Origin: Gammaproteobacteria bacterium
GTDB lineage: Bacteria; Pseudomonadota; Gammaproteobacteria; SZUA-229
NCBI GenBank assembly: GCA_030148865.1
Contig: JASBSR010000031.1
Location: 1-64,000 of the forward strand
Length of the DNA stretch: 64,000 bases
Direction of reading: 5' to 3'
The notes under the pieces are model-generated. The model did not search any database and was not told the origin of the DNA. It worked only from the letters and a program-made list of their open reading frames with translations. The position numbers were made by a program, and so were the translations under genes. Below, piece by piece: positions 55,872 through 64,000 of the stretch. Position 1 is the stretch's first letter. The number at the start of each line of letters is the position of its first letter.

Positions 55872-56764
55872 CGAGTCTGCTTATCATACTGCTATTGCTG
55901 GCTGGTGCTTATCTGGTTGCCGTGCTCGAAGCCTGGATCGCAAATGGACGTTTACGATTCGCCACCCCAGTGCTTGCCGGTATTGCCATGCTGGGCAGAG
56001 AATCCATCGTGCCACGCCAGCCCGACCGGATTTTTTTCGAGACAGCCCCGGTTTTATTATTGATCTCGGCCATCCTCGGTGCCATGGTATTGCCGCTGAC
56101 CCCCGACCTGATTACGACTGATCTTGCGACCGGCGCACTGTTCATCAATGCGGCGCTGGTCTATGTTCTGGTCGCTCTGCTGATGGCTGGCTGGGGGCCT
56201 GACGGGGCATACGCCATGATTGGTGGCTGGCGTTTTCTGGGGCAACTGATCGCGTACGCTATGCTTATCGTCATGCCGATCACTGCGGTGGCGATGCGCG
56301 CCGAATCATTGTTGACCACGCAAATCGTTGTTTCACAGGCGGGTTTGTGGAACATTGTGTATCAGCCGCTGGGGTTTGGGCTGTTTTTTGTCGCCGCCAT
56401 GGCGCTGGCATTTTTGCCACCGTTCGATCTGGCCACCGCTAACAGCGAGCTGGCGAGCGGCGTGGAAGCCGAATATTCCGGCGTTCGCCTGGCCGTGTTC
56501 CGGCTCGCGCGTCTGACACTGGTGATGACACTGGCGGCGGCCACGGTGGTTTTTTACCTCGGTGGCTGGCAGGGGCCGTGGTTACCCCCCTGGGCATGGA
56601 GCGGCCTCAAGATACTGGCGGTCACCGCTGCCATGTTGCTGGCCGGACGGTTGATGCCGCGTATCCGTGAAGCCGATCTGATGGCCTGGGGCTGGATGCT
56701 GGGTATTCCGCTGGCGCTGCTGAATATTTTTCTGGTCGGTGTGTTGGTACTGGTGTGGCCCTGA
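55868..56764 (+). CDS. nuoH: Complex-I-like subunit H (NuoH family)
   Basis: The 298-residue protein has eight helices and the NuoH segments [46 protein letters not shown] and [22 protein letters not shown]. The usual PFDLPEAESEL reads [11 protein letters not shown], so two acidic residues of the quinone channel are changed. ATGA overlap with the gene before. It joins the membrane arm to the peripheral arm. Confidence 0.88.
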   Translation: MTSLLIILLLLAGAYLVAVLEAWIANGRLRFATPVLAGIAMLGRESIVPRQPDRIFFETAPVLLLISAILGAMVLPLTPDLITTDLATGALFINAALVYVLVALLMAGWGPDGAYAMIGGWRFLGQLIAYAMLIVMPITAVAMRAESLLTTQIVVSQAGLWNIVYQPLGFGLFFVAAMALAFLPPFDLATANSELASGVEAEYSGVRLAVFRLARLTLVMTLAAATVVFYLGGWQGPWLPPWAWSGLKILAVTAAMLLAGRLMPRIREADLMAWGWMLGIPLALLNIFLVGVLVLVWP

Positions 56765-57291
56765 TGACCACACAGGCATTCTTTATCGGTTTTTTCGGGC
56801 TCGCTGCTGTCTGGTTCGGCGTAGTTGTTTTTCGGACCCACTCTATGATGCGTTCCGCGCTGGCATTGCTGTTCTCGCAGACCGCTCTTGGTGCCATGTT
56901 TCTGGGTATGCAGGCAGAGTTTCTCGGTGTGCTGCAAATTATGATGATGGCCACCGAAATGAGCATCATGGCAATTTTCATGGTGATGTTCATGATGGAT
57001 CCGGGCGGCCTGGGTGAAATGGAAATGACGCATCAAAAACGTCTGTCACTGGTGGCCGGTTTTGTGGCATTCACCGGCGCGGCAGCGGTGGCGGTATTGT
57101 TTGACTGGGGTCCAGTGGTCAGCGTGGCTCCCGACGCGGCACAGCAGACCGCGGATCTTGGCCTGGAGCTGCTGGGACGTTCAATGCTGATTTTCGAAAC
57201 CGCTGGCATCACCATTCTCACCGCCATGATTGCCGCCACGGCCGTGGCAATACTCCCCATCGAGGCAAAAACCACAACAAATGAGTATTGA
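56764..57291 (+). CDS. nuoJ: Complex-I-like subunit J (NuoJ family)
   Basis: The 175-residue protein has five helices and ALLFSQTALGAMFLGMQAEFLGVLQIMMMATEMSIMAIFMVMFMM, the equivalent of the NuoJ pi-bulge helix region. A C-terminal part ALLGRSMLIFETAGITILTAMIAATAVAIL-like continues the fold. ATG 56764 overlaps the nuoH stop (ATGA). The Met richness of helix 3 is notable. Confidence 0.82.
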   Translation: MTTQAFFIGFFGLAAVWFGVVVFRTHSMMRSALALLFSQTALGAMFLGMQAEFLGVLQIMMMATEMSIMAIFMVMFMMDPGGLGEMEMTHQKRLSLVAGFVAFTGAAAVAVLFDWGPVVSVAPDAAQQTADLGLELLGRSMLIFETAGITILTAMIAATAVAILPIEAKTTTNEY

Positions 57292-57592
57292 ATTGATTCT
57301 TGCTTTGATGACCGGTGCGGCATTGTTTGGGGTAGGTATCTACGGCGCGCTGTCGCAAACCAATCTGGTCATGATCATGATGGGTGTAGAACTGATTCTG
57401 GCAGGCGCCATGGTGAATCTGCTGGCGTTCTGGCGTTATCTGCATCCCGATGTTGCTGCCGGGCAGATGTTTGTACTCATTATAATGACCGTGATGGCGC
57501 TTGAAATGGCCGTCGGTTTCGGTGTCGCCATTGCCCGTTTTCGCGCCAAAGGTTCTGTGGAAATGGAAGAAGCCCGCGAGTTGAAAGGATGA
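57281..57592 (+). CDS. nuoK: Complex-I-like subunit K (NuoK family)
   Basis: The 103-residue three-helix protein has GVELILAGAMVNLLAFWRY and MTVMALEMAVGFGVAIARF, with the two conserved helix glutamates of NuoK. The start is ATG 57281, which overlaps the end of nuoJ by 11 bp. It should form part of the E-channel for proton transfer. Confidence 0.92.
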   Translation: MSIELILALMTGAALFGVGIYGALSQTNLVMIMMGVELILAGAMVNLLAFWRYLHPDVAAGQMFVLIIMTVMALEMAVGFGVAIARFRAKGSVEMEEARELKG

Positions 57593-59415
57593 GTGTCATA
57601 GCCACGGCTATTCTCGCGCCGCTGTTTGCGACCGTGCTGATTCTGTTTCTGCGGCGCATGCCCGCCGCGCTGGCACTGCTGGCTGCGGCGATTGGCCTGC
57701 TCGCCAGTATCCGGCTACTGCTGGATGCGTATGCGGGTATCAGCCATGAATTACTATTACCCGGTTTACCCAATTTACCCCTGCACCTGCTCGCAACGCC
57801 GCTGACCGCCCTGCTCTCAACACTGGTCGCCGTGATCGGCACTCTGGTGCTGGTGTACGCCACCGGCTACATGAAACAGGATACTGAAAAGGTTCGATTC
57901 TTTGCCACCCTGCTGTTTTTTATCTCAGCGATGCAAACGCTCGTACTCGCGGCTGACTGGATTCTGTTGCTCGCCGCCTGGGAACTCATCGGCCTCGCCA
58001 GTTACCTGCTGATCGGCTTCTGGTACCAGCGGCCGGGGGTAAAATCTGCCGCCACCCGCGCCTTTCTCTACACTCGCAGTGCTGATCTGGGGCTTTATCT
58101 CGCGGTATTCATCCTGATTGCCAGCGCCGGTAGCAGTGATATCGCTACCACACTCAATACTGGCGGCAATGCCGCCATCGCCGCCGGCTTACTGCTGCTG
58201 GTCGCAGCGATGGGCAAGTCGGCACAAACCCCATTGCACGACTGGCTGCAACGCGCCATGGCCGGCCCCACCCCGGTTTCAGCCCTGCTGCATTCGGCCA
58301 CACTGGTGGCTGCCGGTGCCATTCTATTAATTCGCACGGCACCCATGCTACCGCCGGAAACCCTGCTGGTGATTGGCATCGTCGGTGGGGTTACTACCGT
58401 GGTCACGGGTCTGATTGCACTCGGCGAAACTGATCTGAAGCGTCTGCTCGCGGCATCCACTTCCAGCCAGTACGGTCTGATGCTGGTGGCTGTGGGCGCC
58501 GGAGTACCGCTGGCAGCACTGTTGCACCTGATCGCGCATGCGGCCATCAAAAGCGCCTTGTTTCTCGGTGCCGGCGTGTTTCAACACAGTCGTGACAGCA
58601 CCGCATTGACAAAGCTGCAAGGTGCCGGGCATGACCGGCCGCGCATATTTTTCGGTTTCACCCTGGCGGCACTGGCGCTGGCGGGGATCCCACCGCTGAG
58701 TGGCTTTTTCTCCAAAGACGCGATTATAGCCGCTGCGCTGGCCTCACCAGATGCAGCATTGCTGGCGTCATTCGCGCTCATCGGTACCCTGCTGACCGGT
58801 GCCTATATGGCCCGGGCATTGCGTATCCTCTGGCGTCGAAACGGTACACAAAACAATGTTCCAGGCGCCGGTGCAGCACTCAACTGGATGGGCACAGGCC
58901 TCGCCGGGCTGGTCACTCTGGCCGTTAGTCTGGCTGCTTTTTTCCCCACCATCGAAACCATGCTGTCCGCTCGGCTACCTGAAAACAGCCTCGCCCAGAT
59001 ACTCGGACTGAGCGCTGCACTGGCGGGTCTGGCGCTGGGCTGGCGGGTTCCGGCGCGGCGGCTGTTCGGCTTCCTGTTGCCGTGGGTACAACAGGGCTTT
59101 GTCGTGGCCGGTGGGGTCGATAACCTGCTCGTGCGCCCCGCGTTCGCTATCGCCCATATCTGCGAAAAACTCGAATCTCGTCTTTATGCAGCGGCACTGT
59201 TCACCGGGCAAATGAGCATTAGCATTGCGCGTAGTGTGCGTTTTAGTGATGAACAGGGCATTGATGGGCTGATATTTTCTATTGTAAAAAACACTGTCAA
59301 CCTCGGTCGTCGCGCGCGTAACTTACAGAGCGGATTAATCCATCGCGAACTGGCCATCACGGTTGTGCTAACGACTGGTTTGTTCTCAGTGTTATTAATC
59401 GTGTTATTCATTTAG
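57589..59415 (+). CDS. nuoL: Complex-I-like subunit L (NuoL family antiporter)
   Basis: The 608-residue protein has the antiporter core: ILLLAAWELIGLASYLLIGFW with the channel Glu, MGKSAQTPLHDWLQRAMAGPTPVSALLHSATLV with the channel Lys, and GIPPLSGFFSKDAIIA. The C-terminal long-helix region ends in a final membrane segment. Proton-pumping residues look intact. ATGA overlap with nuoK. Confidence 0.95.
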   Translation: MSVIATAILAPLFATVLILFLRRMPAALALLAAAIGLLASIRLLLDAYAGISHELLLPGLPNLPLHLLATPLTALLSTLVAVIGTLVLVYATGYMKQDTEKVRFFATLLFFISAMQTLVLAADWILLLAAWELIGLASYLLIGFWYQRPGVKSAATRAFLYTRSADLGLYLAVFILIASAGSSDIATTLNTGGNAAIAAGLLLLVAAMGKSAQTPLHDWLQRAMAGPTPVSALLHSATLVAAGAILLIRTAPMLPPETLLVIGIVGGVTTVVTGLIALGETDLKRLLAASTSSQYGLMLVAVGAGVPLAALLHLIAHAAIKSALFLGAGVFQHSRDSTALTKLQGAGHDRPRIFFGFTLAALALAGIPPLSGFFSKDAIIAAALASPDAALLASFALIGTLLTGAYMARALRILWRRNGTQNNVPGAGAALNWMGTGLAGLVTLAVSLAAFFPTIETMLSARLPENSLAQILGLSAALAGLALGWRVPARRLFGFLLPWVQQGFVVAGGVDNLLVRPAFAIAHICEKLESRLYAAALFTGQMSISIARSVRFSDEQGIDGLIFSIVKNTVNLGRRARNLQSGLIHRELAITVVLTTGLFSVLLIVLFI

Positions 59416-59433
59416 TCAACAGGAGACGTCCGA

Positions 59434-60903
59434 GTGCTTCCCATCGTATCGATCACTTTGTTTTTACCCCTGCTTGGGGCGCTGCTGATTATGGGCTTAC
59501 GCAAAGCGCCAGCACAGCTGGTACACGGTATCGGTATTTTAACCAGTGGCTTAACATTGGCAGGCGCAATCTGGATGTGGTCACGGGGTGTTGCCGACAC
59601 GGGTTTTGCTCAGGTCGAACAGATTGACTGGATGCCAGCGATCGGTGCTGCCTATCGGGTCGGTGTCGATGGCATTAGTCTGCCCCTGGTGGTATTGAGC
59701 GCGCTGTTATTTTTCGTCACCTTTATCTACTCTGCCAAAGTGCGAGAACGACCACATGCTTATGTGGTGTTAATGCTGTTACTGGAAACCGCTGCCATCG
59801 GTACCTTTACCGCACTGGATGCGATCCTGTTTTATGTATTCTTTGAAGTCTCACTGGTGTCCATGTACTTTATGATTGCCGGCTGGGGTCACGAAGATCG
59901 GCAACGTGCGGCATTGATGTTCTTTATTTACACCTTGCTCGGTAGTCTGCCCCTGTTGCTCGCTATTCTCGGTCTGTACCTGGGCAGTGACCCGCATACG
60001 TTTGATATCCGAGTCTGGATTGCAGACCCGCCGCTAACAGGCACAGCAGCAATGCTGGCATTGATCGCCATGCTGTTCACGTTCGCGGTTAAAACACCCG
60101 TATTTCCGTTTCATACCTGGTTACCCGCCGCGCATGTTCAGGCACCGGCCGCTGGCAGCGTTATCCTTGCCGGGGTCATGCTGAAATTTGGCACCTACGG
60201 TTTAATACGCTTCGCCCTGCAAATGACGCCCGCATCTTTTCACCAGGCCGGTGTCATTGTGCTTATATTTGGTGTTTTCTCTGCACTCTACGGCGCGTTC
60301 GCGGCACTGGCACAGAACGATCTCAAACGCCTGATTGCCTACACCTCGGTCAATCATATGGGGTATATTATTATCGGTGTCGCCATCGCTGCGCTGGCGA
60401 CTGACCCGGCAATACGCGCCATAGCATTAGACGGCTCGATATTGCAAATGATTAGTCATGGACTGGTCACTGGCGCGTTGTTCTTTGCTGTCGGCATGTT
60501 ACAGGACCGCGCTAACACACGAGAAATGGATCGGTTCGGCGGACTGCTGAAGTTAACACCAATACTCGGCTGGTCATTCGTGTTAGCCGCATTTGCATCA
60601 CTGGGCTTGCCCGGGCTGGCGCACTTTCCGGCAGAATTTCAGATCTTTCTGGCAACACTACGGGTCGAGCCCGCGGCCATTATTGTCATTCTGGGTATTG
60701 TCATCACTGCCGGTTTATACCTGAAAGCGATCAACCAGGTTTTTCTCGGCGAGACCAACACAAAATGGCAAGGCATGCCTGACTTGAGTATGCGCGAACT
60801 ATTTACGTTAGTGCCGTTATTACTACTGATTGTGATCATCGGTGTCGGCCCCGCCTGGTTACTGAATGTCATCCATAAAACCACCATAGCTTTGCCATTC
60901 TGA
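59434..60903 (+). CDS. nuoM: Complex-I-like subunit M (NuoM family antiporter)
   Basis: The 489-residue protein has LFYVFFEVSLVSMYFMIAGWG with the channel Glu, AVKTPVFPFHTWLPAAHVQAPAAGSVILAGVMLKFGTYGLIRF with channel lysines and ALAQNDLKRLIAYTSVNHMGYI. The start is GTG 59434 with AGGAG 8 bp upstream. Fully typical, unlike the B and D subunits. Confidence 0.96.
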   Translation: MLPIVSITLFLPLLGALLIMGLRKAPAQLVHGIGILTSGLTLAGAIWMWSRGVADTGFAQVEQIDWMPAIGAAYRVGVDGISLPLVVLSALLFFVTFIYSAKVRERPHAYVVLMLLLETAAIGTFTALDAILFYVFFEVSLVSMYFMIAGWGHEDRQRAALMFFIYTLLGSLPLLLAILGLYLGSDPHTFDIRVWIADPPLTGTAAMLALIAMLFTFAVKTPVFPFHTWLPAAHVQAPAAGSVILAGVMLKFGTYGLIRFALQMTPASFHQAGVIVLIFGVFSALYGAFAALAQNDLKRLIAYTSVNHMGYIIIGVAIAALATDPAIRAIALDGSILQMISHGLVTGALFFAVGMLQDRANTREMDRFGGLLKLTPILGWSFVLAAFASLGLPGLAHFPAEFQIFLATLRVEPAAIIVILGIVITAGLYLKAINQVFLGETNTKWQGMPDLSMRELFTLVPLLLLIVIIGVGPAWLLNVIHKTTIALPF

Positions 60904-62285
60904 TGGAACAGGATCTGGCTTTTCTGATACCCGAAATCATGGTTCTGCTAACGGCGGTGGCTGCACTGGTCGCCGAGATGCTGCGTCGGCCCCGCCTCGC
61001 GCTGACGGCTTCAGTGTTTGGCATGTTACTCGCCACCGGTTTCAGCGTGCTATTACTGGGCACCGATACCACTATCTTTGGTGGCACTTTCCGCATTGAT
61101 ATCCTTGGTATCTGGGCAAAGCTCATCCTGTTACCCACAACCGTACTTGCGCTTCTACTTGCACGTGCGGAGCTTGGCGGTACCGATAGAGAAGGTAGCG
61201 TCTATGTTTTAATTTGCATGGTAACACTCGCCTCCCTGATACTGGCGGCTGCGGGCGATACCATGCTGCTGGTACTCGGTGTCCTGATGTCCGGTCTCGG
61301 GTCTTTTGCTCTGGTGGCTTATCCACGCAATGATAAAGCGACTGAAGCGGCGATGAAGTTTTTTGTCTTCGCCTCAGTGACCAGCAGTATCATGATCTTC
61401 GGCCTCAGTTACTGGTTCGGTGGCACGGGCTCAACCTTGCTCGGCGATCTCGCCCGTCTCGATACCTCACCGGTGATCGCCAGTATTGGCCTGCTCGCGG
61501 TCATGGTTGGCCTGGGTTACAAAGCCTCATTGGTGCCGTTTCACTTCTGGGCACCAGATGCCTACGACGGCGCGCCGGTGTCAGTCGCCGCTTATTTATC
61601 GGTGATACCAAAGATCGGTGCTATTTTCGCGCTGGCGCAAGTGGTTCGGGATTTACCCGTGGTCACGCACTGGCCGATGCTTATTGCTATTGTCTCAGTG
61701 CTCAGCATGAGCTACGGCTACCTGGCCGCACTGGTGCAGAACAATGTGGTGCGACTACTCGCCTATTCATCGATTGCGCAGGCCGGGTATTTTCTGCTGG
61801 GTATCGTCGCGACAGGCGTCAGCCCGCTTGCATTCAAATCAATTATTGTATTTGCGGCTGCTTATGCCGCAATGAATCTGGGGGCCTTCGCCGTGGTGAT
61901 GCGCGTTGGTCGAAGGCTCGATTTATTTTCTGCACTTGGCCGTAAGAAACCTGTCCTTGCGATTGCCATGGTAGTGTTTCTGTTATCTCTCGCCGGCATC
62001 CCGCCACTCGCAGGTTTTGTTGGTAAATTTTTGCTGTTCGGCGCATCGATTGATGCTGGTTACACATGGCTGGCGGTGGTGGCTATTCTCAACAGTGTGT
62101 TATCGCTGGCGGTTTACCTGCGCATTGTAGTACCGATGTATCAGCTATCCGGCGATGATTCAATGCCAGCCATGGCAACAAGCCCGACATCGGGCCTGTT
62201 AGTTAAACTGGTGTGGATAATTGCACTGATCTTCACCGTGGCTATCGGGCTTGCGGCGCAGCCGCTGATTGAGAATATCGGTTGA
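60903..62285 (+). CDS. nuoN: Complex-I-like subunit N (NuoN family antiporter)
   Basis: The 460-residue protein starts DLAFLIPEIMVLLTAV, the NuoN hallmark. GYKASLVPFHFWAPDAYDGAPVSVAAYLS gives the channel Lys and helix-break, and SLAGIPPLAGFVGKFLLF follows. It overlaps the nuoM stop by one base (TGATG). Last gene of the cluster; no C, E, F, G or I subunit follows. Confidence 0.95.
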   Translation: MEQDLAFLIPEIMVLLTAVAALVAEMLRRPRLALTASVFGMLLATGFSVLLLGTDTTIFGGTFRIDILGIWAKLILLPTTVLALLLARAELGGTDREGSVYVLICMVTLASLILAAAGDTMLLVLGVLMSGLGSFALVAYPRNDKATEAAMKFFVFASVTSSIMIFGLSYWFGGTGSTLLGDLARLDTSPVIASIGLLAVMVGLGYKASLVPFHFWAPDAYDGAPVSVAAYLSVIPKIGAIFALAQVVRDLPVVTHWPMLIAIVSVLSMSYGYLAALVQNNVVRLLAYSSIAQAGYFLLGIVATGVSPLAFKSIIVFAAAYAAMNLGAFAVVMRVGRRLDLFSALGRKKPVLAIAMVVFLLSLAGIPPLAGFVGKFLLFGASIDAGYTWLAVVAILNSVLSLAVYLRIVVPMYQLSGDDSMPAMATSPTSGLLVKLVWIIALIFTVAIGLAAQPLIENIG

Positions 62286-62348
62286 GGTTACGCCTCTAAC
62301 AAACAGCAACTGGATACTGAATACATCTGCCTGCGTATGTTGCATAAA

Positions 62349-63533
62349 TTATCCAGCGGGCACCGCAAAAACTAGAACAAAACTCAGAATGATGCTGATA
62401 AAAACAAAAAACAAACGTTCACGATGATTACGACACACCGAAAAAGCCACGATGCACTGTAGTAAATAATATAGTGAAAAAGCACGTGATGCCAGAGCAA
62501 TGATTTCAAAGGTTGAATTGGTCCAGGCCAATACCATTGCTGCCGCACCGACAAACAGATATCCCCAGCGGGTATCAATCTTCTGCTGGCTTGTTTCTTT
62601 TATGTTGGCCGCTGCCGCCAGAGTGTCTGCAACCGCAGCGGAGAATTGTGACATGCCGGCGGCGATTATCAGGGGCACTGGTAATAACCAGAACGCAGTT
62701 GCGGCTAGAGTGATCAGACTGTTGTCACCATAATTACCGTTCAGCACTGGAACGATGGGCTGCGCTAAAGCAACAAATAAAATATATAGCGAAAGTGAAA
62801 AATATTGTGACCAGCGTGACGCATAGATACGGGTAGCTGAATCAAACTGTTTACCTAAATAACGGGTTGTTTCAAAACCCTGGACAATAATCAATGTGCC
62901 TGCCACGATGGTCGCAATTTCCCACGCACTGCGATCCGGCATTGCAGGTAATGTAAACAGTCCCTGTGTTAAAAATTGATCAACATCATATAGGCCAAAC
63001 ATGACCAGCAGCAGCGCCAAAATCAAAATTGTCACATAAAGTGACCAGCGCTCCAGCACCTGCAGAGGATTTAATCCGCCAAAAAAACCAATAACAGTAA
63101 TGACAGCGATGACCATAGTCGTAAGCAAACTTTTATTGAATGCATTATCAAGATCAAAACTGGTAAGAACAAATGCCGAAAGGATGTGAACATACAGACA
63201 CACCGATACGATATAAGCTATCACCAGTGCCAGATCTGAAAGTCGCTCAACCACAAGCGTAAACGGCTGACTTTTTTTAGCTAACACCGGTTCGGCACAA
63301 AGTATGTTGTGGCGAATAATACCGCCGACCAGATAAGCAATAAGCGCCACGACAACGATAGCGGGCACAGCATACGGGCCGACGGCACTTGCCAGAATCG
63401 GCACGACGACGAGAAATCCGCTACCGAATATAGACGCCAGCGGTGTACTCATTGCTGGCACTATGCTGCTGATGGTCGCACTGCCTGCTTTTATGCTGCA
63501 GCTATCTTGTTCAGGCTGATGTTTCGATACCAT
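62349..63533 (-). CDS. APC-superfamily permease-like membrane protein
   Basis: The 394-residue protein has about eleven helices, with ASIFGSGFLVVVPILASAVGPYA at the start and GFFGGLNPLQVLERWSLYVTI and IIVQGFETTRYLGKQF in the middle. This is the style of amino acid/polyamine or Nramp-related permeases. No ligand residues are clear and the substrate is unknown. It converges on nuoN, leaving a 63-bp gap with no obvious terminator. Confidence 0.72.
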   Translation of the reverse strand: MVSKHQPEQDSCSIKAGSATISSIVPAMSTPLASIFGSGFLVVVPILASAVGPYAVPAIVVVALIAYLVGGIIRHNILCAEPVLAKKSQPFTLVVERLSDLALVIAYIVSVCLYVHILSAFVLTSFDLDNAFNKSLLTTMVIAVITVIGFFGGLNPLQVLERWSLYVTILILALLLVMFGLYDVDQFLTQGLFTLPAMPDRSAWEIATIVAGTLIIVQGFETTRYLGKQFDSATRIYASRWSQYFSLSLYILFVALAQPIVPVLNGNYGDNSLITLAATAFWLLPVPLIIAAGMSQFSAAVADTLAAAANIKETSQQKIDTRWGYLFVGAAAMVLAWTNSTFEIIALASRAFSLYYLLQCIVAFSVCRNHRERLFFVFISIILSFVLVFAVPAG

Positions 63534-63742
63534 ATTTAGATTCCTTCCGGGGTAATGCCAGGGGCCTATTTTAGCGTAAAAACAATCACTATATTTATAT
63601 TTTTATCATATAGTTATGGATGTTACTTAATGTATTTAATATAATTTGTGCAGGATCTCTGAGGCTGCAGGTTTTTACTTGTAATTGATCACAGGCACGG
63701 GATAATAGCCAGCCTGACTCTCCACCCCCAAGCGCCTATATT

Positions 63743-64000
63743 TTGTCTGTACAACTATTCTCACACACATTATTAGATACCCCCGGCTGGTGCCAGCTGT
63801 ACGGCAGTACACTGGCGCTGGCGATCGCCGAGAAAGCCCGAAGCTATCAAGCCGGTCCAGTGATAGTCGTGGTTGAAGATATCGCGCATGCTGACCGGCT
63901 GGAAGCCGAGATCCGCTTTTATAGCTCTGGCGAGCTCGACATCTTGCACCTGCCGGACTGGGAAACCCTGCCGTATGATGTTTTTTCGCCGCATCAGGGC
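63743..64000 (+). CDS. mfd: Transcription-repair coupling factor Mfd, N-terminal part (cut by window end)
   Basis: The frame from 63743 to the window end reads TPGWCQLYGSTLALAIAEKAR, then VIVVVEDIAHADRLEAEIRFY and LPDWETLPYDVFSPHQ, the N-terminal UvrB-like domain of Mfd. Mfd removes stalled RNA polymerase and recruits UvrA. The only usable start is TTG at 63743, with no clear ribosome site; the true start is uncertain. The gap 63534-63742 shows nothing else. Confidence 0.88.
   Translation, partial: MSVQLFSHTLLDTPGWCQLYGSTLALAIAEKARSYQAGPVIVVVEDIAHADRLEAEIRFYSSGELDILHLPDWETLPYDVFSPHQG

Overview
The window reads as one chromosomal segment of a gammaproteobacterium that respires oxygen. Supporting gene orders are the queA-tgt-yajC-secD-secF block, tesA divergent from ybbA-ybbP, and a Pseudomonas-like order coxB-coxA-ctaG-coxC-(DUF2909)-surf1-x-ctaA-ctaB-sco. 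I cannot name the species. No rRNA, tRNA, CRISPR array or complete insertion sequence was recognised by eye. Base composition is uneven: roughly 5.2-11.4 kb is visibly AT-rich and 53.4-62.3 kb visibly GC-rich compared with the rest.

Layout. 0-3.3 kb: an accessory patch with a HipBA-like and a RelBE-like toxin-antitoxin pair, each with a promoter/operator readable by eye, and a cupin. 3.4-4.8 kb: sodium:alanine symporter. 5.1-11.2 kb: an island with an RpfF-type crotonase (DSF synthase family), a dedicated acyl carrier protein, a ketosynthase, a cyclopropane-fatty-acid-synthase-like methyltransferase and, tail to tail, a membrane GGDEF-EAL protein. This looks like an acyl-signal synthesis cluster beside a c-di-GMP enzyme. 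11.9-28.4 kb: housekeeping and stress genes (DUF502, arfB, dsbB plus a TlpA fusion, ppnN, tesA, ybbAP, DUF938, DUF1631, dienelactone hydrolase, selO, ppnP, rhodanese). 28.5-34.0 kb: queuosine synthesis and Sec accessory proteins. 34.0-34.5 kb: a cluster of intergenic repeats. 34.5-43.0 kb: caa3-type cytochrome oxidase with its heme A and copper assembly genes. 43.2-46.1 kb: a LysR regulator divergent from a SulP anion transporter. 46.2-50.2 kb: oxyR divergent from di-heme peroxidase, Tat-exported phosphoesterase and small cytochrome c. 50.4-51.9 kb: an HvfA-like RiPP metallophore precursor, then an ECF sigma factor with a ZAS anti-sigma factor.

52.2-62.3 kb: the most unusual locus. An SQR-like flavoprotein is followed by a complex-I-like operon (A, B-like, D-like, H, J, K, L, M, N). 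The B- and D-like subunits have lost the cysteines and quinone-site histidine expected of the family and carry four near-identical heavy-metal-binding ([13 protein letters not shown]) repeats. The two genes lie in one reading frame, separated by a single TAA exactly where the other repeat copies have a Glu codon, so they look like a recently split B-HMBD4-D fusion. NuoC, E, F, G and I are absent, while the membrane pump subunits look intact. 62.3-63.5 kb: an APC-like permease. The window ends inside the start of mfd.

How it fits together: the oxidase, peroxidase, cytochromes, SQR-like flavoprotein and complex-I-like pump form a respiratory and redox theme. The RpfF cluster and the HvfA/ECF locus are separate signalling and metal-stress themes. 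The RpfF cluster and the cofactor-less complex-I-like operon are the best candidates for undescribed biology.
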